Source: VRUE01 sp963697915
GTDB lineage: Bacteria > Actinomycetota > Thermoleophilia > Solirubrobacterales > 70-9
Length of the DNA: 64,000 bases
Assembly (NCBI GenBank): GCA_963697915.1
Contig: OY969103.1
Location: 992,001 to 1,056,000, forward strand
Direction of reading: 5' to 3'
Of this stretch, positions 32,502 through 40,280 are shown in pieces. The translations under genes and the position numbers were made by a program. How positions within the stretch are numbered: the first letter of the stretch is position 1; every line of letters begins with the position of its first letter. The notes beneath the pieces were generated by a model. It ran no database searches, was not told where the DNA came from, and saw only the letters and a program-made list of their open reading frames with translations.

Positions 32502-32809
32502 GACCAGCGCGAGTGGCTCGAGCCGCTGAAGCGGCGCGAGATCCGCCGTGACGTGCGCAAGTACGCCGGCGCGGCGATGAAGGGCAGGCACGACCTGCGC
32601 GCCGCCACCCCGGCGCTGTCCTCCTTCAAGCGCCCGGTTCTCGTCGTCTGGGACCTCGAGGGCACGATGATGCCCAACGAGCACGGCCGCCGCTAGCCGA
32701 GGCGTTCCCCGGCAGCCGCTTGGTCCAGCTGCCCGACTGCTACACGCTGATCCCCGAGGACCAGCCGGCCGCGCTGGCGGGGGCGATGCGGGACTTCGTG
32801 GCCGACTGA
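32502..32809 (+). pseudogene. C-terminal remnant of an alpha/beta hydrolase, frameshifted
   Basis: From 32502 the plus strand reads DQREWLEPLKRREIRRDVRK, later FKRPVLVVWDLEGTMMPNEH, then GRR and a TAG at 32694. Shifting frame at about 32690 continues LAEAFPGSRLVQLPDCYTLI and PEDQPAALAGAMRDFVAD to a stop at 32807-32809. Together this is the C-terminal third of an alpha/beta hydrolase, with the acid loop and the DxYTLIPEDQP segment where the catalytic His usually follows. The N-terminal two thirds and the nucleophile are absent. Confidence 0.65.
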
Positions 32810-32817
32810 GCGACCAA

Positions 32818-32823
32818 TAGGCT
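32818..32823 (+). promoter_or_regulatory. TAGGCT -10 box of the PHP gene
   Basis: TAGGCT lies 9 nt before ATG 32833 and fits TANNNT; there is no ribosome site in between. Confidence 0.4.
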
Positions 32824-32832
32824 GCCGCCTCG

Positions 32833-33642
32833 ATGCTGATCGAGCTCCAGTCGCACTCGACCGTCTCCGACGGACAGCTGGCCCCGGCCCAGGTAGTCGA
32901 GGAAGCCGCCGCGGCGGGGGTGACGACGCTGGCGCTGACCGACCACGACGCGATCGCCGGGGTCGTCGAGGCAAGCGGGGCGGCGGAGCGGGTCGGGATC
33001 GAGCTTGTGCCGGCGATCGAGATGTCATGCGTGCACGAGTACGCCGAAGACCTGCACATCTGCGGCTACTGGATCGACCTGGGGAAGATCGCCGGCGCCT
33101 GCGAGCGAGCCCAGCACGAGCGCGTCTCGCGCGCCGGCGAGATCGTCGAGAAGCTGCGCGGCGAGGGCTTCGACCTGCACCTCGAGGACGCCGTGCGCGA
33201 GGCCGGCGACGCGCTCTCGATCGGCCGCCCCCACATCGCCCGCGCCGCCGGCGCGACCGGCGATCTCGGTCCCTTCTTCGAGGAGTACCTGGTGCCGGGC
33301 GCCAAGGCCTTCGTGCCGCGCCGCTGGCCGACCGCCGAGCAGGCGGTCGAGGTGATCAAGGCGGCCGGCGGCATCGCCGTCGTCGCCCACCCCTACTGGG
33401 ACATCTCCGACCCGGCCGAGGTCGAGGAGCTGATCCGCGCCCTCGGCGTCGACGGCGTCGAGACCTTCTACCCGACCCACTCCAAGCAGCAGACCGAGCA
33501 CCTGCTGGCGCTCTGCGAGGAGCTCGGCCTCGTCCCCACCGCCTCCTCCGACTACCACGGCCCGACCCACAAGACCTTCGCCCGCTTCGGCGCCTACGAC
33601 ACCTACGGCCTCGCCGAGCCGCAGGTGCCGCCGCGGCCCTAG
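32833..33642 (+). CDS. PHP-domain phosphoesterase (YciV/TrpH, RNase AM-like)
   Basis: A 269-aa PHP (polymerase and histidinol phosphatase) protein. Metal-site motifs are LQSHSTVSDG near the N-terminus, LALTDHDAIAG, PAIEMSCVHEYAEDLHICGY, IGRPHIARA, VVAHPYWD and TASSDYHGPTHK. Length matches TrpH/YciV, which hydrolyse 3',5'-nucleoside bisphosphates and the 5' ends of RNAs. It lies immediately after a two-gene deletion scar and is convergent with the NHL-repeat gene. Confidence 0.9.
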   Translation: MLIELQSHSTVSDGQLAPAQVVEEAAAAGVTTLALTDHDAIAGVVEASGAAERVGIELVPAIEMSCVHEYAEDLHICGYWIDLGKIAGACERAQHERVSRAGEIVEKLRGEGFDLHLEDAVREAGDALSIGRPHIARAAGATGDLGPFFEEYLVPGAKAFVPRRWPTAEQAVEVIKAAGGIAVVAHPYWDISDPAEVEELIRALGVDGVETFYPTHSKQQTEHLLALCEELGLVPTASSDYHGPTHKTFARFGAYDTYGLAEPQVPPRP

Positions 33643-33699
33643 AGGAACGACCGTGCGGCGCGCCGTCATCGCGGCCAGGAAACGCGTTGGGACCTTGGG

Positions 33700-35097
33700 C
33701 TAGCTTCGGCGCTTGAGCAGCAGGATCGGCCGGCGCTTGATGCGGGCGATGCCGTCGGTGGGCTTGAAGCTGACCCGCACGCGACCCTTGGCGCGGCCCT
33801 TCTTGCGCAGCTTGCGCTTCAGCTCGCCGCGCGGCGTCACCGGCATCTTGACCAGCCCACCGCGGCGCGGCGCGTTGCGTCGCACGGTCCGCAGGTCGGT
33901 GCCGCTCAGGGTCAGCCGGCCCGGACCGGGGACGAAGACGAACAGCGTCCCCGTCCCCCGCTTGCGGTTGAGGACCAGCTTGCCGAACTGGAACTTGCTG
34001 TCGGGCAAGGCGAGTGGGGGCGCGGGCGTCCCCGCCAGGTGCAGGGGCGTCACCGGCTCCCTCCGTGGCGGCACGCAGTGCGGGGTGCCGGGCTCGCCGA
34101 AGCGCTCGACCCGGGCGAACTCGAAGCTCTGCTCCACCACGAAGACGGCGCCCTGGCAATCGAGCGCGACCCCGGTCGGTTCCGGCGTGACCTCGAACTC
34201 CCGGAGGAAGGCTCCATCGATCCGCGAGACGCTGATCCGATCGTTGAAGCCGTCGGAGACGTAGACGGTTCCCGTTGCGTCGACCGCGACCGCGTTCGGC
34301 GCATCGAATGCCCCGGGCTCGTCGCCGGCCGCGCCCGCCTGGCATTCGGTGGAGCAGACGTTTGGATCGCCAGCGCCGAGATTCACTTCCTTGCCGAAGG
34401 CCCACATGAACGACCCGGCCGAGTCGAAGACGTCGATCCGGTTGTTGCCGCGGTCGACGACGACGAGCTCACCGTCGGGACCGAAAGCGACGTCATGAGG
34501 AGAGCTCATCGCCCCGCTTACTTCGCGGACGAAATCCCCTTTGGGCGTGAAGACGTCGATGCGGGCGGTCCCGCTGTCAGCCACGTAGAGGAGGCCCGCC
34601 CGGTCGAACTCGATCCCGGTCGGCTCGTCGAGCCGCCCCTCGCCGAGAATATCCCTGAAGCCCCCGTCGGGGTCGAAGACGGCGACGTGTTGGTGGGCGA
34701 GGTCGGAGACGAACAGCCTGCCTTCCGGCCCGAGCGCAACCCCGTATGGGGCGGGCAGTGACTCGTCCGAGAAATCGTCGAACCCTTCCCGGCAGCCGGT
34801 CGCCGCCGTGCAGACGTCGCCGCCACCCGGCCTGACTTCCTTGCCGAACGCGCGCAGGAAGCCCCCGTCGGCAGCGAAAACCGAGACGCGGCGATTGCCC
34901 AGATCGGCGACGTAGGTCGTCCCCTCCGAATCGATCGCCACCCCGTGCGGCGACCTCAGCTGACCGGCACCTTCGCCCCACGTGCCGAAGCTCGACAGCG
35001 ACCCGAAGCCGAGCGCGCCGGAGGGCAGCAGGAGCGCCAGGAGCAGCGCCAGCAGCGCTGCTCCTGACACCCTGGAAAGGGGAACCAGTCCCCTCAC
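33700..35097 (-). CDS. Secreted NHL-repeat beta-propeller protein
   Basis: A 465-aa exported protein with a signal peptide (about 1-30). Residues 35-335 hold six NHL repeats of the type SPHGVAIDSEGTTYVADLGN, PYGVALGPEGRLFVSDLAH and PNAVAVDATGTVYVSDGFND. The C-terminal 120 residues form a basic beta-sandwich-like domain (KLVLNRKRGTGTLFVFVPGP, LTLSGTDLRTV) ending LLLKRRS. GTG 35097 lies 2 nt after the cysC stop, so it can be translated with the sulfate operon; a second GTG inside the signal region is an alternative start. A functional link to sulfate assimilation is not established. Confidence 0.78.
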   Translation of the reverse strand: MRGLVPLSRVSGAALLALLLALLLPSGALGFGSLSSFGTWGEGAGQLRSPHGVAIDSEGTTYVADLGNRRVSVFAADGGFLRAFGKEVRPGGGDVCTAATGCREGFDDFSDESLPAPYGVALGPEGRLFVSDLAHQHVAVFDPDGGFRDILGEGRLDEPTGIEFDRAGLLYVADSGTARIDVFTPKGDFVREVSGAMSSPHDVAFGPDGELVVVDRGNNRIDVFDSAGSFMWAFGKEVNLGAGDPNVCSTECQAGAAGDEPGAFDAPNAVAVDATGTVYVSDGFNDRISVSRIDGAFLREFEVTPEPTGVALDCQGAVFVVEQSFEFARVERFGEPGTPHCVPPRREPVTPLHLAGTPAPPLALPDSKFQFGKLVLNRKRGTGTLFVFVPGPGRLTLSGTDLRTVRRNAPRRGGLVKMPVTPRGELKRKLRKKGRAKGRVRVSFKPTDGIARIKRRPILLLKRRS

Positions 35098-35099
35098 TC

Positions 35100-35657
35100 C
35101 TAAGCGGTCGCGGCGGCCGCGGCCGGGATCAGGCCGCGCTGCTCCAGGTGCTCGAGCAGCTTTTGCGCCGACTCCTCGGGCGACTCGTTTTCGGTGTCGC
35201 AGACCCAGGCGGGATTCTCGGGAATCTCGTATGGATCGGAGACGCCGGTGAATTCCTTGATCTCGCCGGCGAACGCTTTCGCGTAGAGCCCCTTGACGTC
35301 GCGCTCGGCGCAGGTGTCGACCGAGGCCTTGACGTAGACCTCGATGAAGCGGTCGCCCATCAGCTCATGCGCCTCGTCGCGGATCTCGGCGTAGGGGGAG
35401 ATCGCCGCGGTGATCACCGGCACGCCATTGCGGCTGAGCAGGTCGGCGACGAAGGCGATGCGGCGAATGTTGGTGTCGCGGTCCTCCTTCGAGAAGCCGA
35501 GCCCCTTGGAGAGGTTTTCGCGGACGATGTCGCCGTCGAGGATCTCGAGCTTCGAGCCGCGCGCGCGCAGCTCCGTCTCGAGGATCCCGGAGATCGTCGT
35601 CTTGCCGGCCCCAGAGAGTCCGGTGAACCAGAGGGTGAAGCCTTGCTCGCCAGCCAT
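35100..35657 (-). CDS. cysC: Adenylylsulfate kinase
   Basis: A 185-aa APS kinase of usual length. The P-loop is GLSGAGKTT (13-21). It also has LEILDGDIVRENLSKGLGFS (the DGDxxR motif), DRDTNIRRIAFVADLLSRNG, ITAAISPYAEIRDEA and KGLYAKAFAGEIKEFTGVSDPYE. It phosphorylates adenylylsulfate at the 3' position to give PAPS in the cytoplasm. It lies 7 nt downstream of the ATP sulfurylase gene. Since the reductase encoded upstream has an APS-reductase type Fe-S site, PAPS made here may serve sulfation rather than reduction. Confidence 0.96.
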   Translation of the reverse strand: MAGEQGFTLWFTGLSGAGKTTISGILETELRARGSKLEILDGDIVRENLSKGLGFSKEDRDTNIRRIAFVADLLSRNGVPVITAAISPYAEIRDEAHELMGDRFIEVYVKASVDTCAERDVKGLYAKAFAGEIKEFTGVSDPYEIPENPAWVCDTENESPEESAQKLLEHLEQRGLIPAAAAATA

Positions 35658-35664
35658 CGTTACG

Positions 35665-36741
35665 TCAGTCCTCCTTGTAAGCGTCGATCAGGATGTCGGC
35701 CACCTCGTCGCGGGAGAACTCGTGCGGCGGCCTTTCGCCGTTGCCGAGCATCTCGCGGACCTTGGTCCCGGAGAGGAACAGGTGCGCCTCTTGGTCGTGC
35801 GGGCAGGTCTTGCCGGAGGCGAGCCCCTCGCACTCGTTGCACCAGAAGGTGTGCTCGAACATCAGCGGCTCGATGCCGAGCTCGTCGATGTCGATCGTCT
35901 CGAAGATCTTCTGCGCGTCGTAGGTGCCGTAGTAGTCACCGGCGCCGGCGTGGTCGCGGCCGACGATGAAGTGGGTGGCGCCGTAGTTGCGGCGGACGAT
36001 CGCGTGCAGCACCGCCTCGCGCGGACCGGCGTAGTGCATCTTCGCCGGCTTCACGCCGAGCACCACACGGTCGTTCGGGTAGTAGTTCTCCATCAGCACC
36101 TCGTAGCAGCGCATGCGCACGTCGGCGGGGATGTCGCCGGCCTTGGTCTTGCCGATCAGGGGGTGGATGAAGAGCCCGTCGCAGGTCTCCAGCGCGGCCT
36201 TGGTCAGGTACTCGTGGGCGCGGTGGATCGGGTTGCGGGTCTGGAAGGCGACGATCTTCTTCCAGCCGCGCGCCTCGAAGTCGGCCTTGTGCTCGGCGGG
36301 CGTCTTGTAGCGGCGCATGAAGGCCTCGTCGTGATCGGGCAGCGCGTCGACCTCGATCGGGCCGGCGAGGCAGCGGCTGCCCTCGGCGTAGATCGCGGCG
36401 ACGCCCGGGTGGGCCTCGTCGGTGGTGCCGTAGACCTGCTCGGCCTCGCGCTTGGCGTCGCGCTCCCAGATCTCCTCGACCTTGAGGCGGCCCAGCGGCT
36501 TGCCTTCGTCGCTCTTCAGCTCGACCGTGTCGCCGACCTCGCACTCGAGATCGCTCGCCAGGGTGATCGGGATCGGCCAGTAGTCGCCGGCGGCGGTCCG
36601 CATCTCAGCGCAGACGCGCTCCCAGTCGGCGGAGCCCTGGAAGCCGGTCAGCGGCGCGAAGCCGCCGTTGCCGATCATCTCGAAGTCGGCGGTGTGGCGC
36701 TCGTCAAGGGTCAGGGAAAGCTCAGTCATCGTCTCGCTCAT
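35665..36741 (-). CDS. sat: Sulfate adenylyltransferase (ATP sulfurylase)
   Basis: A 358-aa monofunctional ATP sulfurylase, which makes adenylylsulfate from ATP and sulfate. It has AFQTRNPIHRAHEYLTKAAL (about 165-184) and FIVGRDHAGAGDYYGTYDAQ, the two nucleotide-binding motifs of the family, then CNECEGLASGKTCPHD, a Cys-rich segment that may hold zinc. It is somewhat shorter than many bacterial Sat proteins of about 390 aa, mostly at the N-terminus. ATG 36741 or 36729 are both possible starts. It is placed 63 nt after cysH and just before cysC. Confidence 0.95.
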   Translation of the reverse strand: MSETMTELSLTLDERHTADFEMIGNGGFAPLTGFQGSADWERVCAEMRTAAGDYWPIPITLASDLECEVGDTVELKSDEGKPLGRLKVEEIWERDAKREAEQVYGTTDEAHPGVAAIYAEGSRCLAGPIEVDALPDHDEAFMRRYKTPAEHKADFEARGWKKIVAFQTRNPIHRAHEYLTKAALETCDGLFIHPLIGKTKAGDIPADVRMRCYEVLMENYYPNDRVVLGVKPAKMHYAGPREAVLHAIVRRNYGATHFIVGRDHAGAGDYYGTYDAQKIFETIDIDELGIEPLMFEHTFWCNECEGLASGKTCPHDQEAHLFLSGTKVREMLGNGERPPHEFSRDEVADILIDAYKED

Positions 36742-36804
36742 GCGGAAGTTTCACCATTCGTTCGGGGGAGGGTTACGGAAAAGGCGCGCCGGGCGCTAGC
36801 TATC

Positions 36805-37500
36805 TCAGTTGATCCCGCACTCGGTCTTTGCCAGACCGACCCAACGACCGTCGCGGGGCGAGCCGCCCTTCTCGACCGGCTTGGTGCAGTGGGTGCAGCC
36901 GATCGACGGGTAGCCGTGATCGTGGAGTGGGTTGTACGGGAGTTTGTGCTCACGGATGTAGTTCCAGACGTCGCGCTCGGTCCAGTCGGCGATCGGGTTC
37001 AGCTTCCAGAGATCGAAACGCTTGTCCCAGGTGAACTTGGGGGTGTTGGCGCGACCGGCGGAGTCCTCACGACGGACACCGGCGAGCCAGCAGTCTACGG
37101 AAGAGAGCGCGCGGCGCATCGGCTCGACCTTGCGCAGGCCGCAGCAGGCATCGGGGTCGCGGTTCCAGAGCTCGTCGCCGTGCTTCTCGGCCTGCTCCTC
37201 CAGGGTCAGGTTGTGGAAGCGGTCGAACTCGACCCCGAGCGCCTCGGCGAGCCGGTCGCGAGTCTCGTACGTCTCCGGGAAGAGGACGTCGGTGTCGAGG
37301 TAGAAGAAGCGGGCGTCGGAGTTGACCTGGGTCGCCAGGTGCGCCGTCACCGAGCTCGTTTTCTGGAACGAGCAGGCGATGTAGTGCGACGCGCCAAAGG
37401 TCTCGAACATCCACTCGATCGCCTCGGCCGCGTTGCGCTCCTCGAGGCGCGCCGCGACCTCCTCGGCGTCGATGTCAGGCGTGACCGCGACCGGGTTCAT
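36805..37500 (-). CDS. cysH: Assimilatory adenylylsulfate (APS) reductase, Fe-S type
   Basis: A 231-aa CysH-family reductase. The PP-loop-like nucleotide site includes IACSFQKTSSV; the 4Fe-4S cluster cysteines are C119-C120 (DACCGLRKVEP) and C202/C205 (GCTHCTKP), the pattern that marks APS rather than PAPS reductases. The catalytic Cys228 lies in KTECGIN at the extreme C-terminus, where relatives read ECGLH. It reduces APS to sulfite with thioredoxin. ATG 37500 overlaps the sulfite reductase stop by 4 nt. The chain ends three residues after the catalytic Cys. Confidence 0.94.
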   Translation of the reverse strand: MNPVAVTPDIDAEEVAARLEERNAAEAIEWMFETFGASHYIACSFQKTSSVTAHLATQVNSDARFFYLDTDVLFPETYETRDRLAEALGVEFDRFHNLTLEEQAEKHGDELWNRDPDACCGLRKVEPMRRALSSVDCWLAGVRREDSAGRANTPKFTWDKRFDLWKLNPIADWTERDVWNYIREHKLPYNPLHDHGYPSIGCTHCTKPVEKGGSPRDGRWVGLAKTECGIN

Positions 37501-39338
37501 ATCGCGCACTCCCCCTCGCCCCTCTCCACTTTGTAGGGGCTGGAGCGATTCCAGTCGATGAACTGCTGCATCGTCTCGAGGCTGAACTCGGCCGGCAGGG
37601 TGAGGTCCTTGACCTCTTCTTCGAAGCGCCCGGCGCCGGCCCGCTCGGCGAAGGCGTTGAACTCCTCGCCATCGTCGCGCTCGGCCTCGTAGACCTTGAT
37701 CCAGCGCTCGACCGCATCGGGGACGCGTTTGGCCGGCAGCCGCGATTTGAGCCGCGTGCCGAAGATCACCTCGCCGCCCTCGTAGTTGCCGCCGATGTGC
37801 GGGATGTAGGCGGGGACCTGACGGCCGCCGACCTTCAGCGAGGCGCCGTAGAAGCCGATGTTGGCGATGTGGTGCTGGCTGCAGCCGTTCGGGCAGCCGC
37901 TCATCTTGACGTGGATCTGGCGGGTCAGCGCGTCGGAGATCTCCATCTCCTGCACCCGCTGCTTGATCGCCCGGTTGAGGCCCATCGAGCTGGTGATACC
38001 GAGTTTGCAGCTGTCGGTTCCGGGGCAGCTGACCACGTCGGTGATCTCGCGCGCACCGGGCTCGGCGAGGCCGAGCGCGCCGAGCTGCTGCCAGACGTCG
38101 TAGAGCGCCTCGTCGCGGACCCAGCGCAGGACCAGGTTCTGCTGCACGGTGCTGCGCGCGTAGCCGCCGGTGTGCTCGCGCATGATCGCCGCCAGGCCGC
38201 GGAACTGCTCCGGGGTCAAGTCGCCGCGCTCGATCTTGACCTCGACCGAGACGAAGCCGTCCTGGCGCTGCGGCTGCACGTTGCCCTCGATGAAGCGGTC
38301 GAACTCGGAGCGGTCGCCGTTGGGCGAGGCGGGGGCGGCCGGGCGCTCCGGCGCCTGCTCTTCCTCGTCGTCGTCGAAGCGCAGTCGCTCGACCAGCTCG
38401 GCGTCGAAGCAGCGCTCCTCGACCCAGTCGCCCTGCAGCTCCTCCTCGACCTGCTCGCGGAAGGCGTCGATGCCGATCTTGTCGATCAGCACCTTGATCC
38501 GGGCGCGGGCGCGGTTGACGCGCAGCCACTCCTGGCGATCGAAGATGCGGAAGACGGCCTCGGCGACCTTGAGGTAGTCGCCGTTGTCGGCCTCGACGAA
38601 CTCGTAGAGCGTGGGCGCGACGCGGGCCATGATCGAGGTGCCGCCGCCGACCCGGATCTCGAAGCCCTTGACCCCGTCCCTTTCGCGGCTGAGGAAGGCG
38701 ATGTCGTGGATGCCGCTGATCGCCCGGTCGGCGTCGGAGCCGGTGAAGGAGGTCTTGATCTTGCGCGGCATCAGCTGCGTCGTCGGGTGGCGGACGAAGT
38801 AGCGGACGTAGGCGCCGGCGTAGGCCGTCGGGTCGAAGACCTCGTCGGCGGCGATGCCGGCCCAGGGATCGCCGGTGACGTTGCGGACCGTGTTGCCGCA
38901 GCCCTCGCGCGAGGAGAGGCCGACGGCAGAGATTTCGCGGATCAGCGACTCCATGTCGCGCAGCGGAACGTGATGAATCTGGATGTTCTGCCGGGTCGTG
39001 ATGTGGCCCTTGTCGAGTGGGGCCCACTTCTCGACCACGTCGGCGAAGGTCTCCATCTGCTCCGGCGTGACGCCGCCGAAGGGGAGCTTGACGCGGACCA
39101 TCTGCACGTCGGGCTGGCGCTGGCCGTAGACGCCCTGTTTGAGGCGGAAGCCGATGAACTGGTCTTCGGCCATCTTGCCGGCGAGGAACTCCTCCGCTTC
39201 GTTGTCGAAGTCGTCGAACTCGCGCTCGATGATCGGGATGACGTGGCCGGGGACGTTCTCGTAGGTCTCCGGGTTCTCGAGCGTGCCGGTGCGGCCCTTG
39301 CCCCTCTGCTTCTTGTCCTGGTCGACTACTACCTCCAT
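37497..39338 (-). CDS. Ferredoxin-type sulfite/nitrite reductase (siroheme, 4Fe-4S)
   Basis: A 613-aa two-lobed siroheme reductase. Cluster and siroheme ligands are C438 and C444 (VVSCPGTDSCKLGI) and C482 and C486 (MSGCPNGCSQHH). Siroheme-binding arginines lie in TTRQNIQIHHV and SSREGCGNTVRNVTGDP. An acidic, Pro-rich linker (about 322-345) joins the two half-repeats. The family includes nitrite and sulfite reductases; the overlap with cysH and proximity to sat and cysC argue for reduction of sulfite to sulfide, as for mycobacterial SirA/NirA. ATG 39338 is the first Met. Confidence 0.93.
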   Translation of the reverse strand: MEVVVDQDKKQRGKGRTGTLENPETYENVPGHVIPIIEREFDDFDNEAEEFLAGKMAEDQFIGFRLKQGVYGQRQPDVQMVRVKLPFGGVTPEQMETFADVVEKWAPLDKGHITTRQNIQIHHVPLRDMESLIREISAVGLSSREGCGNTVRNVTGDPWAGIAADEVFDPTAYAGAYVRYFVRHPTTQLMPRKIKTSFTGSDADRAISGIHDIAFLSRERDGVKGFEIRVGGGTSIMARVAPTLYEFVEADNGDYLKVAEAVFRIFDRQEWLRVNRARARIKVLIDKIGIDAFREQVEEELQGDWVEERCFDAELVERLRFDDDEEEQAPERPAAPASPNGDRSEFDRFIEGNVQPQRQDGFVSVEVKIERGDLTPEQFRGLAAIMREHTGGYARSTVQQNLVLRWVRDEALYDVWQQLGALGLAEPGAREITDVVSCPGTDSCKLGITSSMGLNRAIKQRVQEMEISDALTRQIHVKMSGCPNGCSQHHIANIGFYGASLKVGGRQVPAYIPHIGGNYEGGEVIFGTRLKSRLPAKRVPDAVERWIKVYEAERDDGEEFNAFAERAGAGRFEEEVKDLTLPAEFSLETMQQFIDWNRSSPYKVERGEGECAI

Positions 39339-39376
39339 GCGAGGAAAATAGCAAAACCGGACCGGGATTAGGGTAT

Positions 39377-39778
39377 TTAGCTCTGGGCGGCTTTTTTGCG
39401 CGCCTCGAGGATGGCTGCGGCTTCGCCGGACTCGGCGACGTAGCCGTCGTCGGGCTCGAGCGGCAGGCCGGCCCCGGACCAGCCGACGATCCCCTCGCTC
39501 AGCTTGACCGCGTCGAAGCCGGCGGCGGCGAGGGCGTCGGTCGCCATCGAGGAGCGGGTGCCACCGCGGCAGTAGAGGACGACCGGGCGCTCCGGGTCGA
39601 GCTCGCCGGTCCGCTCGGCCAGCTCGGCCAGCGGCAGGTGGGTGGCGCCGGCGATGCGGCCGACCTCCCACTCGTGGTCGACGCGCACGTCGACCAGCTG
39701 CGCGCCCTCGTCGACCAGCTTCTGGGCCTCCTCGCGGGAGACCTCGCGGGTCTCCTCCGCTTTCGCCTCGTCGGCCAT
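39377..39778 (-). CDS. Rhodanese-domain sulfurtransferase
   Basis: A 133-aa single-domain rhodanese. The active-site loop is YCRGGTRSS with Cys70; other marks are LVDVRVDHEWEVGRIAGATHLPL and ERPVVLYC. It could carry persulfide sulfur in the sulfur-assimilation operon, between dodecin (directly adjacent, no gap) and sulfite reductase (38 nt). A short charged N-terminus and C-terminus extend the domain. Confidence 0.92.
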   Translation of the reverse strand: MADEAKAEETREVSREEAQKLVDEGAQLVDVRVDHEWEVGRIAGATHLPLAELAERTGELDPERPVVLYCRGGTRSSMATDALAAAGFDAVKLSEGIVGWSGAGLPLEPDDGYVAESGEAAAILEARKKAAQS

Positions 39779-39988
39779 CTAGTCGACCTCGGTTCCTTCG
39801 ACCAGGAAGGCGACCCGCACGTGGGCCCGGTACTCGTCGAGGTTCTCGCCCCGGATCCCGGTCGAGACGATGTCGACGGCGCGCACGTTGCGCAGCGTGC
39901 CCTGCGCCTGGGCGAGCGCCTGTTTCGCCGCGTCGTCGGTGGACGTCTTCGAGCTGCCGACCAGCTCGATGATCTTCACGACAGCCAT
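39779..39988 (-). CDS. Dodecin-family flavin-binding protein
   Basis: A 69-aa dodecin: VVKIIELVGSSKTSTDDAAK, QALAQAQGTLRNVRAVDIVS, then EYRAHVRVAFLVEGTE, the full-length pattern. Dodecins form hollow dodecamers that bind FMN, FAD or CoA and protect the cell from free flavin. The ATG is embedded in the last codons of the upstream gene (13-nt overlap), and the stop abuts the rhodanese start. Its place at the head of a sulfate-reduction operon is unusual. Confidence 0.92.
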   Translation of the reverse strand: MAVVKIIELVGSSKTSTDDAAKQALAQAQGTLRNVRAVDIVSTGIRGENLDEYRAHVRVAFLVEGTEVD

Positions 39989-40173
39989 TTGACTCCTCCT
40001 TCTCGGTGCGCCTGCAGGACCTCCTTCGCGCCGACCCCCTCAGCCAGCGCCGCCCGCTGCCACGGGCTGGTCGCCTCCCCCGCGTCGACCGCCGCCGGAG
40101 CCGTCTCGGCACGAAACCGCTCGATCGCGGCGGCGATCGCGGCGGCCTCGTCCGCGTTTGGGCTCCGGGTCAT
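39976..40173 (-). CDS. Small protein, possibly acyl-CoA carboxylase epsilon-like
   Basis: A 65-aa protein, first gene of the sulfur operon. The N-terminal half is a helix (ADEAAAIAAAIERFRAE); then comes a Pro/Ala stretch and SPWQRAALAEGVGAKEVL. Helix plus SPW-containing tail recalls the small epsilon subunits of actinobacterial acyl-CoA carboxylases, but the match is weak and no carboxylase beta subunit is adjacent. Gene reality is supported by the 13-nt coupled overlap with dodecin and by the TAGGCT box 6 nt before the ATG. Function should be treated as unknown. Confidence 0.6.
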   Translation of the reverse strand: MTRSPNADEAAAIAAAIERFRAETAPAAVDAGEATSPWQRAALAEGVGAKEVLQAHREGGVKWLS

Positions 40174-40195
40174 GCCCGAAGCCTATCCGGGCATG
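40171..40195. promoter_or_regulatory. 25-bp inverted repeat overlapping the start of the sulfur operon
   Basis: CATGCCCG (40171-40178) and CGGGCATG (40188-40195) are perfect 8-bp arms with a 9-bp spacer. The left arm contains the operon's start codon. The spacer contains its -10 box. This is ideally placed for a repressor; the regulator is unknown. Confidence 0.55.
40180..40185 (-). promoter_or_regulatory. TAGGCT -10 box of the sulfur operon
   Basis: TAGGCT lies 6 nt before ATG 40173, in the spacer of an inverted repeat. It fits TANNNT, and the transcript would begin at or near the ATG. Confidence 0.5.
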
Positions 40196-40224
40196 TCCGG
40201 CACGGATCTCCCACGGTCAAACGA

Positions 40225-40254
40225 CGACCGCCCGGCGGAGGGGCCGGGCGGTCG
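40225..40254 (-). terminator. Strong 12-bp stem hairpin after the secreted-protein operon
   Basis: CGACCGCCCGGC (40225-40236) pairs perfectly with 40243-40254 around a 6-nt loop. On the minus strand it is 26 nt past the stop at 40281 and is followed by TCGTCGTTTG, a weak U tract. It is the likely end of the three-gene operon. Confidence 0.75.
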
Positions 40255-40280
40255 CTTGCTCGGAGAAGCCTTGGATCTGC

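Noticed and set aside
32499..32695. A short intact gene for the hydrolase fragment
   Set aside because: It lacks the nucleophile region and its similarity continues in another frame after the stop, so it is a remnant.
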